Source: Streptomyces sp. NRRL B-1347 (GTDB lineage Bacteria > Actinomycetota > Actinomycetes > Streptomycetales > Streptomycetaceae). Taken from it: a stretch of DNA of 64,000 nt. The DNA is taken from the NCBI RefSeq assembly GCF_000720325.1, contig NZ_JOJM01000030.1:1-64000 (forward strand), in the 5' to 3' direction. The position numbers and the translations under genes are program-made. The notes under the pieces were generated by a model that had not been told where the DNA came from, made no database searches, and saw nothing but the letters and a program-made list of their open reading frames with translations. Every line of letters starts with the position of its first letter. The stretch's first letter is position 1. Shown here in pieces: positions 18,070 through 27,511 of this stretch.

Positions 18070-19100
18070 CCCTTGACTGCCCAGTTCCGCACGGGGAGTC
18101 CGAGCGCCTGCTGCTCGGTCACGGCGCGGGCGGAAGACTCACCGCCGAGCTCCTCAACGCGCTCGTGCTTCCCTTGGTGGCGGACTACACCGGCGGCCCA
18201 TTGGAAGACGCGGCGTCCGTCCCCGCTCAGCCTCACCTCATGATGTCCACCGACGCGTTCGTGGTCAGCCCGCTCACCTTCCCCGGTGGCGACATCGGCT
18301 CTCTCGCCGTGCACGGCACCGTCAATGACCTGGCGATGCGCGGAGCGCTGCCGCTCGCGCTGAGCTGCGCGGTGATCGCGGAAGAGGGCCTGCCCCTCGA
18401 CGAGCTGCGGGCCGCTCTGACCTCCTTGGGAAAGGCGGCCCGCGCGGTGCCAGTGCCCGTCGTCACGGGCGACACCAAGGTGGTGGGCCGGGGCGCCGCG
18501 GACAAGCTGTTCCTCATCACCACCGGTATCGGCAACCGCATCCCGGGACTCACCCCGTCCGTGGCCCGCGCCCGTCCCGGCGACGCCATCCTGCTGTCCG
18601 GGCCCATCGGCCTGCACGGTACGGCGGTGCTCTCCACCCGCGAGGGCCTCGGCTTCGCGTCCGACATCGCGTCCGACAGCCGCCCCCTGCACCATCTCGT
18701 CGAAGCTCTTGGCCGCTACGGTCCGGCGGTGCACACCCTGCGCGATCCGACCCGTGGCGGACTCGCGGCCGCCCTCAATGAGATCGCCCGGGATTCCGCG
18801 GCATCGATCGAGATCGATGAGAGCGCCCTACCGATCCCTGAACCGGTCGCCGCGGCTTGTGACCTGCTCGGCCTCGACCCTCTGACGGTCGCCAACGAGG
18901 GTTGCCTGGTGGCTTTCGTCGCGCCCAGCACCGCGGACGACGCACTGTCCGCGCTGCGTGACCGGCCGGAGGGAGCGTCAGCGACCCTGATCGGCAGGGT
19001 GACGGACGGGCCGCCCGGCCGCGTCACCCTGCGCACGCTCGTCGGCGCCCGCCGGGTGGTCGACATGCCGTTGGGGGAGCAGCTGCCACGTATCTGCTGA
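18066..19100 (+). CDS. hypE: Carbamoyl dehydratase HypE
   Basis: The 344-residue PurM/ThiL-like ATPase begins with LLLGHGAGGRLTAELLN and contains MSTDAFVVSPLTFPGGDIGSLAVHGTVNDLAM and DPTRGGLAAALNEIA. It ends in PRIC; the terminal Cys accepts the carbamoyl group from HypF and is dehydrated to thiocyanate, the source of the cyanide ligand. It is the last gene of the locus; hypA and hypB (nickel insertion) do not follow. The next 740 bases contain no clear gene. Confidence 0.97.
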   Translation: MTLDCPVPHGESERLLLGHGAGGRLTAELLNALVLPLVADYTGGPLEDAASVPAQPHLMMSTDAFVVSPLTFPGGDIGSLAVHGTVNDLAMRGALPLALSCAVIAEEGLPLDELRAALTSLGKAARAVPVPVVTGDTKVVGRGAADKLFLITTGIGNRIPGLTPSVARARPGDAILLSGPIGLHGTAVLSTREGLGFASDIASDSRPLHHLVEALGRYGPAVHTLRDPTRGGLAAALNEIARDSAASIEIDESALPIPEPVAAACDLLGLDPLTVANEGCLVAFVAPSTADDALSALRDRPEGASATLIGRVTDGPPGRVTLRTLVGARRVVDMPLGEQLPRIC

Positions 19101-19841
19101 GCGGCTGGAGCGGCGTCAGGGGTGCCTCGCGGTGACTCCCGTGGTCTTCGAGATCACTTTGTTTCGATCACCGCTGCCCGGTGCAGAGCGTGGACGACAT
19201 CGCTGTGGGGCGATGACGTTTTTCCGGGTGCACCTCGAACGCGGGTGCAATGCCTTCGTCGTGCAACGAGTACTCTCCGCTGCCTTCGTCAGTAGCCACG
19301 GCTAGGAGAGATGTTGACGCATGCGGAGTGGTGCGCGCCGGGGGCGCACGCGGGTGGGGCCCGTGTCGGGAGCGTCATGCACACGGTGTTCGGGGACGCC
19401 CCGGAGTCACCTCGGGCGGGGGAGGGCGCACCCTCTTTTCCGGGCGAGGAGGCGTACGGCCATCAGGTTCCGGTTGTCACGCCGCATGGCGTGTGCGGTG
19501 GCTGGGGCACAGCACGCGGAGACGCCTGCGGCCTGCGGTGGAGCTCCCGCTTCCGTCGTGCTCCTCATCCCTGCCTCGATGCGCTCCGGGGCGGTTCCGC
19601 ATGTTCCGGAAGGGCGGGGCGCCCGGTCGACCGGATGACCATGTGGTCGGTGCACGGCGTGCACGGCGTGCACGGGGTGTGGGAAGCCGTCCCGACGTGC
19701 GTAGGCGGTCGGCTCGGGTGTGCGTGGGGGCACGGGTGCGTGGGGCGTGCTCGCGTATGCCATCCGCACACCCTTATACGGAGGGGCGAGGTCGGAGTTC
19801 TCTGCTGCGGTGCCTGACGCGCAGCCAAGGAGGTACTCCCC
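19101..19841. other. Non-coding gap upstream of the polyketide operon
   Basis: No reading frame here has convincing codon use, ribosome site or homology. The region contains short direct repeats (19649-19676) and, just before the next gene, the AT-richer stretch ACCCTTATACGGAGG near 19770-19785 that could belong to a promoter. The last bases hold AAGGAGG, the ribosome site of the gene at 19842. It probably contains the promoter and regulator sites of the polyketide operon. Confidence 0.4.
19649..19676. repeat. Three tandem 9-bp GTGCACGG repeats
   Basis: The unit (C/G)GTGCACGG occurs three times head to tail, each containing the palindrome GTGCAC. It is about 170 bp upstream of the first gene of the polyketide operon. 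It may be a regulator-binding array or a simple repeat. Confidence 0.6.
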
Positions 19842-20042
19842 GTGATCACCATCGTGACCGATGGCGGCCCCGAGGACATGGGACGGGTCCGCCGGATCGA
19901 TGAGGAAGAGGTTCCCGAGCGCTGGGTCGTGGCCTACTACGGCCGGCACCAGCACTTCGAGCGGACGAGCGCGACCGAACTCGTCGAGGGTCTGCGGGTT
20001 CCCGTCTTCCGGTTCACCTACAGCACCGCCATCGCCGAATAG
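19842..20042 (+). CDS. DUF5988-like small protein
   Basis: This 66-residue protein (start MITIVTDGGPEDMGRVRR, then VVAYYGRHQHFERTS, end VPVFRFTYSTAIAE) matches what I recall of the DUF5988 family, short actinobacterial proteins often encoded next to polyketide genes. The GTG start has a strong AAGGAGG site. The polyketide synthase begins 21 bases after its stop, so the two are co-transcribed. No catalytic motif is visible; a helper role for the synthase is only inferred from position. Confidence 0.75.
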   Translation: MITIVTDGGPEDMGRVRRIDEEEVPERWVVAYYGRHQHFERTSATELVEGLRVPVFRFTYSTAIAE

Positions 20043-20063
20043 CGGCAAGGGAGTTGAGTCAGC

Positions 20064-23000
20064 ATGTCTGCATCCAACGAGGTCCCGATCGCGGTGGTGG
20101 GGATAGGCTGCCGTCTCCCCGGCGGCGTGAACACACCGGATGAACTGTGGCAGTTGGCTGCCGACGGCCGCTCGACCGCCGGTCCGGTGCCCGCCGACCG
20201 GTGGGATGCCGAGACCCTCGCGTCCCTGCAGGACCCGGAGCTGCGTGAGCGGACTGCGGCCGGCTGCTTCCTGGAGGGGGACGTGTGGTCCTGGGAGCCG
20301 GAGGCACTGTCGGTGGCCCCGGCCGAGCGGGAGTGGGTGGACCCGCAGTCCCGGGTGATGATGGAGGTTGCCTGGGAGGCCGTGGAGCACGCCGGCATTC
20401 CGGTCGACCGGATCCGGGGCTCGCGGACCGGGGTGTATGTGGGGACGTACGCACCGGACAATCTGTTCCGGGAAGCACGCCCGGTTCAGGACGCACCCAA
20501 CAGCCCGTACTTGTTCGGGAACTACACGGCGGGCACGGCGGGCCGGGTGGCCTTCTCGATGGATCTGCGCGGCCCGGTCATGGTGGTCTCCACGCACTGC
20601 TCCTCCAGCATGGTGGCCCTGGACACCGCGTGCGGAGCGCTCACACTCGGCGAGTGCGACATGGCTCTCGCGGGTGGGGTGCTGCTGATGGTGGCGCCGC
20701 AGACGCACTACTTCGAGGCGCCGTTGCTCCTGTCGCGACGCGGGGCCTGCCACGCCTTCGACGCGCGCGCGGACGGGTACGTGCGGGGCGAAGGCGCCGG
20801 TGCCGTGCTGCTCAAGCGGCTCGCTGACGCGCGCCGCGGCGGCGACCGGATCCTCGCCGTGATCCGCGGCAGCGCGGTCAACAACGACGGCCAGGCGACG
20901 AGGATGACCGCTCCGTCCGGTGAGATGCAGCGTCGGCTCTTCGCGGCCGCCGTGGAATCGGCGGGCGTAGACCCGGGGGAGGTGGGGCTGGTGGAGGCGC
21001 ACGGGCCGGGCACCCCGGTGGGTGATCCGATCGAGTACTCGTCCCTCCACGCGGTCTACGGACGCGGCGGCCGGGGGCGCTGTGCGCTCGGGTCGCTGAA
21101 GACGAACATCGGGCACACCGAGCCGGTTTCCGGTGTCGCCGGGGTCATCAAGGCGGTGGAGAGCCTGCGGCGCGGAGTGGTCCCGCCGAACCGGAACTTC
21201 ACCGACTGGAATCCGGGCATCGACCGGGCCGAGAAGTCCCGGCTGTTCGTGCCGACCGAGCTGACCCCCTGGCCGGTGCCGGGCAAGGGACGCCTCGCGG
21301 CCGTGTGCAGCTACGGGGTGAGCGGCACCAACGGGCACATCGTGCTGGAGGCCGCGCCCGCCGCGCGCCGCCGGCCCGCGCGCCGGGGGAAGCGGCCTGT
21401 CGTCGGGAAGCGTCTGTTCCTGTTGTCCGGGACCTCGGAAGGCTCGTTGGCGGGGGCGGCCGGACGGCTGGCCGACTTCTGCGAGAGGACCCCGGCCGAT
21501 GCGCGCGATGTCGTCCATACTCTCGCGCTGCGCCGTCGCCATGCCGAGCACCGGCTCGGCATCGTCGCCGACGGACTCGGGCAGCTCGTCGGCCGGGCGC
21601 GGGAGTTCGCCGCGGGCGGCGCGCCCGAGGGTGCCGTCAGCGGTGTCCCGGTGCTGCCTCCCGACCATCCTGGTCCGGTCTTCGTCTTCACCGGGCAGGG
21701 CTCCCAGTACGCGGGCATGGGCCAGGGTCTGCTCGCTGACGAGCCGGTGTTCGCCGCCGCCGTCGACGCCCTCGAACCACTGATCGGGGCCGAGTCCGGC
21801 TTCTCTCTGCGGGAGGCGATCGAGCGCCCCGAACTGCTGGTGGGTGTCGACCGCATCCAGCCGACGCTGTTCGGCGTGCAGGTGGCGTTGGCCGAGCTGT
21901 GGCGCTCCTGGGGGGTGCGGCCGGCCGCGGTGATCGGGCAGTCCCTGGGTGAGGTGGCCGCGGCCGTGGTCGCCGGGGTGCTCAGCCGTGCGGACGGGGT
22001 GAAGGTGATCTGTCGCCGGGCCACTCTGCTCGCCCGAATCGCGCACGGCGCCATGGCCTCCGTGATGCTGAGTGCCGCCGAGACCCAGGACGCCATCGAC
22101 GCGCTCGGCGCGGTGGGCGTCGCGCTCGGCGTGCTGACTGCCCCGCGCACCACGGTGATCTCCGGTGACGCGCAGCAGGTGCGTGACCTGGTGGCGTACT
22201 GGAACGAGAACGGTGTTGTGGCCCGCATGGTCGATGTGGATGTGGCCTCGCACTCCCCGCAGGTCGACCCGGTCGTCGACGAGCTGTACGCCGCCTTGGC
22301 CGAGCTGCCCGACAACCGGCCGGGCGCCATCACCTTCTACTCCACCGTCAGCGACGACCCGCGCGATCCGGGCCCGCTGAACGCCTCGTACTGGGTGCAC
22401 AACCAGCGTGACACCGTGCACTTCCAGCGTGCCGTGACCGCCGCCCTGGCCGACGGGTACCGACTGTTCATCGAGTGCACCGCCCACCCGCTGGCCGCCC
22501 GGCCCGTCACCGAGACCGCCGCCGAGCAGGGCGTCCAGGACGTGGTCGCGATCGGCTCGCTGCGCCGCGGCAGCGACGACACCGAGGCGTTCTTGACGCA
22601 GCTGGCCACCGCCCACTGCGCGGGCTTCGACGGCATCGACTTCGCCACCCACTACGGCGACGGGCGGCTCGCCGACGTGCCGACCACCTTCTGGAACCGC
22701 ACCCGGTACGGCGGCGCCACCGAGCCCTACACCCTCATCGCACCGACCCTGCCCGCCGCCCGCCAGCATCCGCTGCTCGGCGGCCATGTCGCCGACCCCG
22801 ACCGGGCGGGCCGCCACCTGTGGCAGACCCCGATCTCCGCGGCCCGGCTGCCCTGGCTCGCCGACCACCGGGTGGCCGGTGTGCCGGTGCTGCCCGGCAC
22901 CGGTTTCGCGGAGATGCTGCTCGCCGCGGGCGCCGAGGTCTTCGCCACCGACCGGGTCGCGATCGAGGACGTGACGATCGAGGCGCCGCTCGTCCTGGAA

Positions 23001-25301
23001 CCGGAGCCGCAGGTGTTCACCCGGCTCGTGGAGGAGGACGGCGTGGTGCGCGGGCAGGTACTCACCCGCACCGCCGAGGGCCAGGTCGTGCACGCCCGCG
23101 CCACCATCCGCCCGCTCACCGACCACGAGCAGCGCCCGGACGCACCGGTGGACGGCCCCACCGCGGAGTGGACCGAGTCCGCCCCGGTCGACCTGCACCG
23201 CCACTTCCGCGAGCGCCACAACGTCTTCCACGGCCCGGCCTTCGCCGCCGTCGACCGCATCCGCCTCGACCCGGGACGCACCCGCGCCGTCTCAGCCCTG
23301 CGCATCGCGGACACCGCCCGCGTCTCGGCACACACCCTGCGGCTGCATCCGGTACTGGCCGACGAGTTCGTGCAGACGGCGGTGGCGGCCTGGCTCGGCC
23401 ACTGCGCGACGAGCCCGGGACCGGTCGTGGTGGCGGGCTTCGGCACGCTCCGCGTATACGGGCCGACCGGCCACGCCCGGCACGCGGACGTGACCTTGCA
23501 CGAGGCCGACGACCTGACCTGCACCGCGTCGGGCACGCTCAGCACGGCCGACGGCACGGTCGTCGCCGAGATCACCGCACTGCGGCTTTCCAACATCACC
23601 CCGCCCGAACAGCGCTACGCCGACCGCCTGGCCCATCTCGCCTGGCAGCCGGTCCCGGCCGGCGAAGCCCCCGAGTCCACCGCCCAGCAGTGGCTCGTCG
23701 TCGCACCCGAGGGCACCCGCTGGGGCGAGCGCCTGGCCGCCAAGCTCGGCAAGCGGTCGGCGGGAAGCCATCTGCTCCTGCACCCGTCAGGCACCCCGCT
23801 CGACCCAGGGCAGCTGGAGCGGGCGCTGGCCGCCGACACCCGCCCGGCCGCGACCCATCTGCTGCTGGTCCTCAACGGCCCGGACACCGAGGGCACGCCC
23901 GACCGTGCCCGCGCCGCCGTGCACCGCACCCTCACGGTGCTGCAGACCCTGGCCGCCCGCGCCGCACCGCCGCGCCTGTGGGTGCTGTGGCGCGGCGATC
24001 ACCCTCTGGCCGCCGCGGGCGTGCGCGGACTGCTGAGGGTCGCCGCCTTCGAACACCCCGAACTGCGGGCCGGAAGCCTGGAGGTGGCGGGCGACACCCC
24101 GCTCGGCAACGTCCTGGGAGATCTGCTCGACGACACCCTGCCGGTCACCGAGGTCGCCTGGCGGCACGGGGTAAGGGCTGTGGCCCGGGTGCGCACGGGC
24201 CCCGGGGCGACTTCTCACCCCATCAAATCCCCCTACAGTGAAGCCAGTTACCTGGTCACCGGCGGCTTCGGCGGCCTCGGCCTGCTCACCGCGCGGCGCC
24301 TGGCCGAACACGGCGCACGCACCCTGGTCCTGGTCGGCCGCACACCACCCGGCCCGGACGCCGAGCACACCCTCGAAGCGCTGCGCACCACGCTCGGCAC
24401 GCACATCGAGCCGGTCCTCGGCGACATCGCCGAGCCAGGTACCGTCCACCGAGCCCTGAAGGCCGCCGACGGGAGGCTGCGCGGCATCGTGCACGCCGCC
24501 GGCGTCGTCGAGGACGCCACCGTGGCGCACATCGGGGACGAGCTGCTCGAGCGGGTCTGGCGCGGCAAGGCCGAGGGTGCCTGGCAGCTCCACCAGGCCA
24601 CCCTGGAAGCCGAGTTGGACTTCTTCGTCGTCTACTCCTCGGTGGCCTCGCTGCTCGGCTCGCCCGGCCAGGGCGCGTACGCCGCCGCCAACGCCTATCT
24701 GGACGCGCTGGTCGCCCACCGGCTCGCCGACGGCTTGCCCGCCACCGGCATCCACTGGGGTGCCTGGTCCGGGGCCGGACGCGGACAGCACCTCGCCGAA
24801 CGCGGCTTCGTCATGATCAACCCGGCCGACGGCCTCGACGCCTTCGACCGCATCCTCGCCGAGGGCCACCATCAGATCGCCTACTCGCCCGTCGACGCGG
24901 CCGCCTGGACCGCCCCCTACCCCGCTCTGCGCGAAGCGGCGCTCTACACAGAACTCCTCACCGGTGTCCAGGTGAGCGCCGAGGCCGACGGATCCCCAGT
25001 CCTCGACGACCTCCACCAGGCTGCCCCGGGCGCCGAACGCCACCGCGTCCTCACCGAGTTCATCGTCGCCCAGGTCCGCGACCTGCTCGGCGGGACGACC
25101 CGCCACATCGGCGCCCACACCAGCCTCGTCGTCCTCGGCCTGGACTCCCTGGGCGCGGTCCAGCTCCAGCAGCGGCTCGCCAAGGCGCTGCGCCACGAGA
25201 TCGCTCCGGGCACCATCTGGGTCAAGCCGAGCCCGGGGGCGCTGGCCGAGGCGCTCCTGCAGTCCATGGGGTTCACGTCGGAGCAGGAAGCGAGCCGCTG
25301 A
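20064..25301 (+). CDS. Single-module type I polyketide synthase, KS-AT-DH-KR-ACP
   Basis: The 1745-residue enzyme has a ketosynthase with Cys179 (STHCSSSMVAL), His313 (EAHGPGTPVGDP) and His351 (NIGHTEPVSG); an acyltransferase with Ser627 (GQSLGE) and the specificity-region motif VASHS with His730; a dehydratase with His935 (DHRVAGVPVLPG) and Asp1100 (DEFVQTA); a ketoreductase with GGFGGLG at residue 1400 and Tyr1539; and an ACP with Ser1695 (GLDSLGAV). There is no enoylreductase, thioesterase or docking region. Size and domain order match iterative 6-methylsalicylate/naphthoate-type synthases, but the KS has THC in place of the usual TAC. Being alone, it probably acts iteratively; the product is unknown. 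Extender choice cannot be safely read from VASHS. Confidence 0.95.
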   Translation: MSASNEVPIAVVGIGCRLPGGVNTPDELWQLAADGRSTAGPVPADRWDAETLASLQDPELRERTAAGCFLEGDVWSWEPEALSVAPAEREWVDPQSRVMMEVAWEAVEHAGIPVDRIRGSRTGVYVGTYAPDNLFREARPVQDAPNSPYLFGNYTAGTAGRVAFSMDLRGPVMVVSTHCSSSMVALDTACGALTLGECDMALAGGVLLMVAPQTHYFEAPLLLSRRGACHAFDARADGYVRGEGAGAVLLKRLADARRGGDRILAVIRGSAVNNDGQATRMTAPSGEMQRRLFAAAVESAGVDPGEVGLVEAHGPGTPVGDPIEYSSLHAVYGRGGRGRCALGSLKTNIGHTEPVSGVAGVIKAVESLRRGVVPPNRNFTDWNPGIDRAEKSRLFVPTELTPWPVPGKGRLAAVCSYGVSGTNGHIVLEAAPAARRRPARRGKRPVVGKRLFLLSGTSEGSLAGAAGRLADFCERTPADARDVVHTLALRRRHAEHRLGIVADGLGQLVGRAREFAAGGAPEGAVSGVPVLPPDHPGPVFVFTGQGSQYAGMGQGLLADEPVFAAAVDALEPLIGAESGFSLREAIERPELLVGVDRIQPTLFGVQVALAELWRSWGVRPAAVIGQSLGEVAAAVVAGVLSRADGVKVICRRATLLARIAHGAMASVMLSAAETQDAIDALGAVGVALGVLTAPRTTVISGDAQQVRDLVAYWNENGVVARMVDVDVASHSPQVDPVVDELYAALAELPDNRPGAITFYSTVSDDPRDPGPLNASYWVHNQRDTVHFQRAVTAALADGYRLFIECTAHPLAARPVTETAAEQGVQDVVAIGSLRRGSDDTEAFLTQLATAHCAGFDGIDFATHYGDGRLADVPTTFWNRTRYGGATEPYTLIAPTLPAARQHPLLGGHVADPDRAGRHLWQTPISAARLPWLADHRVAGVPVLPGTGFAEMLLAAGAEVFATDRVAIEDVTIEAPLVLEPEPQVFTRLVEEDGVVRGQVLTRTAEGQVVHARATIRPLTDHEQRPDAPVDGPTAEWTESAPVDLHRHFRERHNVFHGPAFAAVDRIRLDPGRTRAVSALRIADTARVSAHTLRLHPVLADEFVQTAVAAWLGHCATSPGPVVVAGFGTLRVYGPTGHARHADVTLHEADDLTCTASGTLSTADGTVVAEITALRLSNITPPEQRYADRLAHLAWQPVPAGEAPESTAQQWLVVAPEGTRWGERLAAKLGKRSAGSHLLLHPSGTPLDPGQLERALAADTRPAATHLLLVLNGPDTEGTPDRARAAVHRTLTVLQTLAARAAPPRLWVLWRGDHPLAAAGVRGLLRVAAFEHPELRAGSLEVAGDTPLGNVLGDLLDDTLPVTEVAWRHGVRAVARVRTGPGATSHPIKSPYSEASYLVTGGFGGLGLLTARRLAEHGARTLVLVGRTPPGPDAEHTLEALRTTLGTHIEPVLGDIAEPGTVHRALKAADGRLRGIVHAAGVVEDATVAHIGDELLERVWRGKAEGAWQLHQATLEAELDFFVVYSSVASLLGSPGQGAYAAANAYLDALVAHRLADGLPATGIHWGAWSGAGRGQHLAERGFVMINPADGLDAFDRILAEGHHQIAYSPVDAAAWTAPYPALREAALYTELLTGVQVSAEADGSPVLDDLHQAAPGAERHRVLTEFIVAQVRDLLGGTTRHIGAHTSLVVLGLDSLGAVQLQQRLAKALRHEIAPGTIWVKPSPGALAEALLQSMGFTSEQEASR

Positions 25302-25427
25302 CGGACCGCTACAGCCGCCTGCGCCTCCTCCCAACGAAGGCGACCGCAACCGTTTCGACGGCGTGATGCGGGCCGGTCGACGGCATGACGCGGACCGGGC
25401 GATTCCGAGCTCATGAAGGGTATGGAC

Positions 25428-26492
25428 ATGACGGCTACACACGGCACGGGCCAGGAGACGCCACAGGGGACACCGCAGGAGCCGGGCCAAGAAGCCCCGG
25501 AGGGATTCCTCCGCGTCGAAGGACAGACGAAGTTCCTGGAGACGTTCCTGCCGGTGCGCAACGAGGTGCTCCACGACTTCTACCAGGCCTCCCGCACCAG
25601 CCGTGCCCCGCGCGCAGACCAGCGGAAAGACCTACGGGCCGCGGTCCGGCTGCTCGGCGGGGGCGCGAAGGACTCCGTCCCTGACCTCTACCGTCTCTAC
25701 TACAACCGCCTGTTCTCCATGATCTGGCTGGCCCTCAACTGGGGCCCCTACACCCCTGAGATCCGGCAGGTGGCCGACCCTCAACAGCGGATCCACCTCT
25801 CCCAGGTCAACTCCGTGGACCGGTGCTGGCAGCCGGCCGTGGAGAGCGCGCCGCAGGACGGCCTGCTCATCGAGGTCGGCACCGGCCTCAGCGACGGCTG
25901 GGCCCGGATCGCGCACCTGCTGCCGCAGGTCGAGATCGTGTCCCTCACCATCGAACGCGACCAGGCCGAGATCGGGCGCCGCATTGCCGAACGGCTCGGC
26001 CTGTCCGACCGAGTGACCTTCCGGGTCGGCGACCTCTTCGACCCCGCCACCACCCGCGACCTGGCCGGAAGCGCGGACGCCGTCACCGCGATGGGCGTCA
26101 TCCCGCACTTCCCGCCGCCGCGCAAGGCGGAGGGGATGCGCGCCATGGCGGCCATGCTCAAACCCGGGGCTCCGCTCCACATCTTCGACGCCTACCGGGT
26201 CCGGCCGTTCTCCCGCTTCATGCACCGGGCGCTCATCAGCTCCCTGTGCTGGTACCCGACCGGCGACGAACTGCGCGCCGCACTGGCCGAGGCCGGTCTG
26301 TCGCTCACCCGCTTCGACGCGTACGACGCCGAGAGCTGCCTCCAGTTCGCGGACGACACCCGGGGCAACGACCAGCTGCGCCGCGAGTTCGGACCGGTCG
26401 TCGCCTGGGTGTTCCCGAACGTCGTGAGCCGCTTCATGAAAGGGCTCCTCACACCCCAGGACTCGGTCTACCTGTCGGCGGTCCGGCGATGA
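25428..26492 (+). CDS. SAM-dependent methyltransferase of the polyketide operon
   Basis: The protein has a class I fold: the glycine-rich SAM loop is LLIEVGTGLSDGWARIAHLLP, followed by VEIVSLTIERDQAEIGRRIAERLGL and VTFRVGDLFDP. A ~110-residue N-terminal part precedes it, as in polyketide methyltransferases. Starts at 25413 and 25422 are also in frame; I chose 25428 because AAGGG at 25416-25420 is then well spaced. It overlaps the next gene by four bases (ATGA). It likely O- or C-methylates the polyketide; the site is unknown. Confidence 0.85.
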   Translation: MTATHGTGQETPQGTPQEPGQEAPEGFLRVEGQTKFLETFLPVRNEVLHDFYQASRTSRAPRADQRKDLRAAVRLLGGGAKDSVPDLYRLYYNRLFSMIWLALNWGPYTPEIRQVADPQQRIHLSQVNSVDRCWQPAVESAPQDGLLIEVGTGLSDGWARIAHLLPQVEIVSLTIERDQAEIGRRIAERLGLSDRVTFRVGDLFDPATTRDLAGSADAVTAMGVIPHFPPPRKAEGMRAMAAMLKPGAPLHIFDAYRVRPFSRFMHRALISSLCWYPTGDELRAALAEAGLSLTRFDAYDAESCLQFADDTRGNDQLRREFGPVVAWVFPNVVSRFMKGLLTPQDSVYLSAVRR

Positions 26493-27481
26493 CCGCCCCG
26501 GAACCGGTCCCCGGCGCGGCTCCCGCGGACGCGGAACGCGCCGCCCGAGTGCCCGTCACGTCGGCCCCACGGACCTGGTGTTCGCCGGTCATGGCCTGGG
26601 CGGCGGTCGGGACCGTGTTCCTGGCGGCCGAGGCGTGGGTGATGGTGCGCTGGGCCGTCACCGACGCACGCTGGTTCCCCTCCGGCGACTACGGACTGAG
26701 CCCCACGCGGCGCGTCGTGGCGAGCGCGTTCCAGATCCTGAGCATCGCAGGAGTCCTGGCCAGTGTGGGCTGGCCGCTTGTCCAGAGCATCCGACAGCGA
26801 GCCCTGACCATCGAGACCAGAGTGCTCCTCGGCTACCTGAGCGCCTTCTGGCTCATGCCGGTCGTCAACTACACCTCCCAGACAGCCGGTTACAGCAAGT
26901 ACCTGATCGGCACCACCGACTGGGGCTCCTTCATCCCCGGCTGGCACGGCCCGGACCCCGACACGCACCCGGTGCCGCTGTTCGTCGGCTGGTTCGCGCT
27001 GGCCGAAGTGATGATGTGGACCCTGCCGACGGTCTGGGTGCTCGGCGCCGCGGTGCGCAGGCGGCCGCACCTGCCCGGAACACGCCTGGCCCTGCTCGCC
27101 TTCGTCACGGCCCTGTCCGCCGAACTGGTCCTGGAGCCGATCATGGTCTTTACCGGCGGCTACGTCTACGTCACCGCGGTGCCCGAGCTGACCCTGTTCG
27201 CCGGCCACTGGTACCAGCTCCCCACCTACGCCATGGTGGTCGCCGCACTCGTGTACGGCATGATCCCGGGCCTGATCTGTCACTACCACCGCCATCACGA
27301 ACGGGGCGCACCCGTTCTGCGCGGGACGGGTGGCCTGTCGCCCGCCGCGCGCCCGTGGGCGGCCACGCTGGCCGTCATCGGCACCGCCCAGGTCTGCTTC
27401 CTGGCCCTGGTCGTCAGCTACGCCGTCATCCCCCTGCTCGGCGGCGAACCCGCCACCGACCTGCCCGCACACCTGCGGTGA
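26489..27481 (+). CDS. AveC-family (spirocyclase-like) integral membrane protein
   Basis: The 330-residue protein has about seven hydrophobic helices (for example WAAVGTVFLAAEAWVMV, AFQILSIAGVLASVGWPLV, WYQLPTYAMVVAALVYGMIPGLI, LAVIGTAQVCFLALVVSYAVI) and the loop NYTSQTAGYSKYLIGTTDWGSFIPGWHGPD, which resembles the conserved region of AveC-like proteins. AveC in avermectin biosynthesis forms the spiroketal and influences dehydration. Whether this homologue cyclises the polyketide is inferred from operon position. A short Pro/Ala-rich cytoplasmic N-terminus precedes the first helix. Confidence 0.75.
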   Translation: MTAPEPVPGAAPADAERAARVPVTSAPRTWCSPVMAWAAVGTVFLAAEAWVMVRWAVTDARWFPSGDYGLSPTRRVVASAFQILSIAGVLASVGWPLVQSIRQRALTIETRVLLGYLSAFWLMPVVNYTSQTAGYSKYLIGTTDWGSFIPGWHGPDPDTHPVPLFVGWFALAEVMMWTLPTVWVLGAAVRRRPHLPGTRLALLAFVTALSAELVLEPIMVFTGGYVYVTAVPELTLFAGHWYQLPTYAMVVAALVYGMIPGLICHYHRHHERGAPVLRGTGGLSPAARPWAATLAVIGTAQVCFLALVVSYAVIPLLGGEPATDLPAHLR

Positions 27482-27511
27482 GCCTCAACCAAGCCACCTT
27501 CGGGAGGGCGC

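Noticed and set aside
19311..19817. 168-codon plus-strand frame in the gap before the polyketide operon
   Set aside because: Its codon third positions are not G/C-biased, it has no ribosome site and it contains the GTGCAC repeats.
19407..23231. 1274-codon open frame on the minus strand across the polyketide synthase
   Set aside because: It is antisense to clear KS and AT domains, is rich in His, Gly and Arg with no recognisable domain, and reflects GC-rich codon structure.
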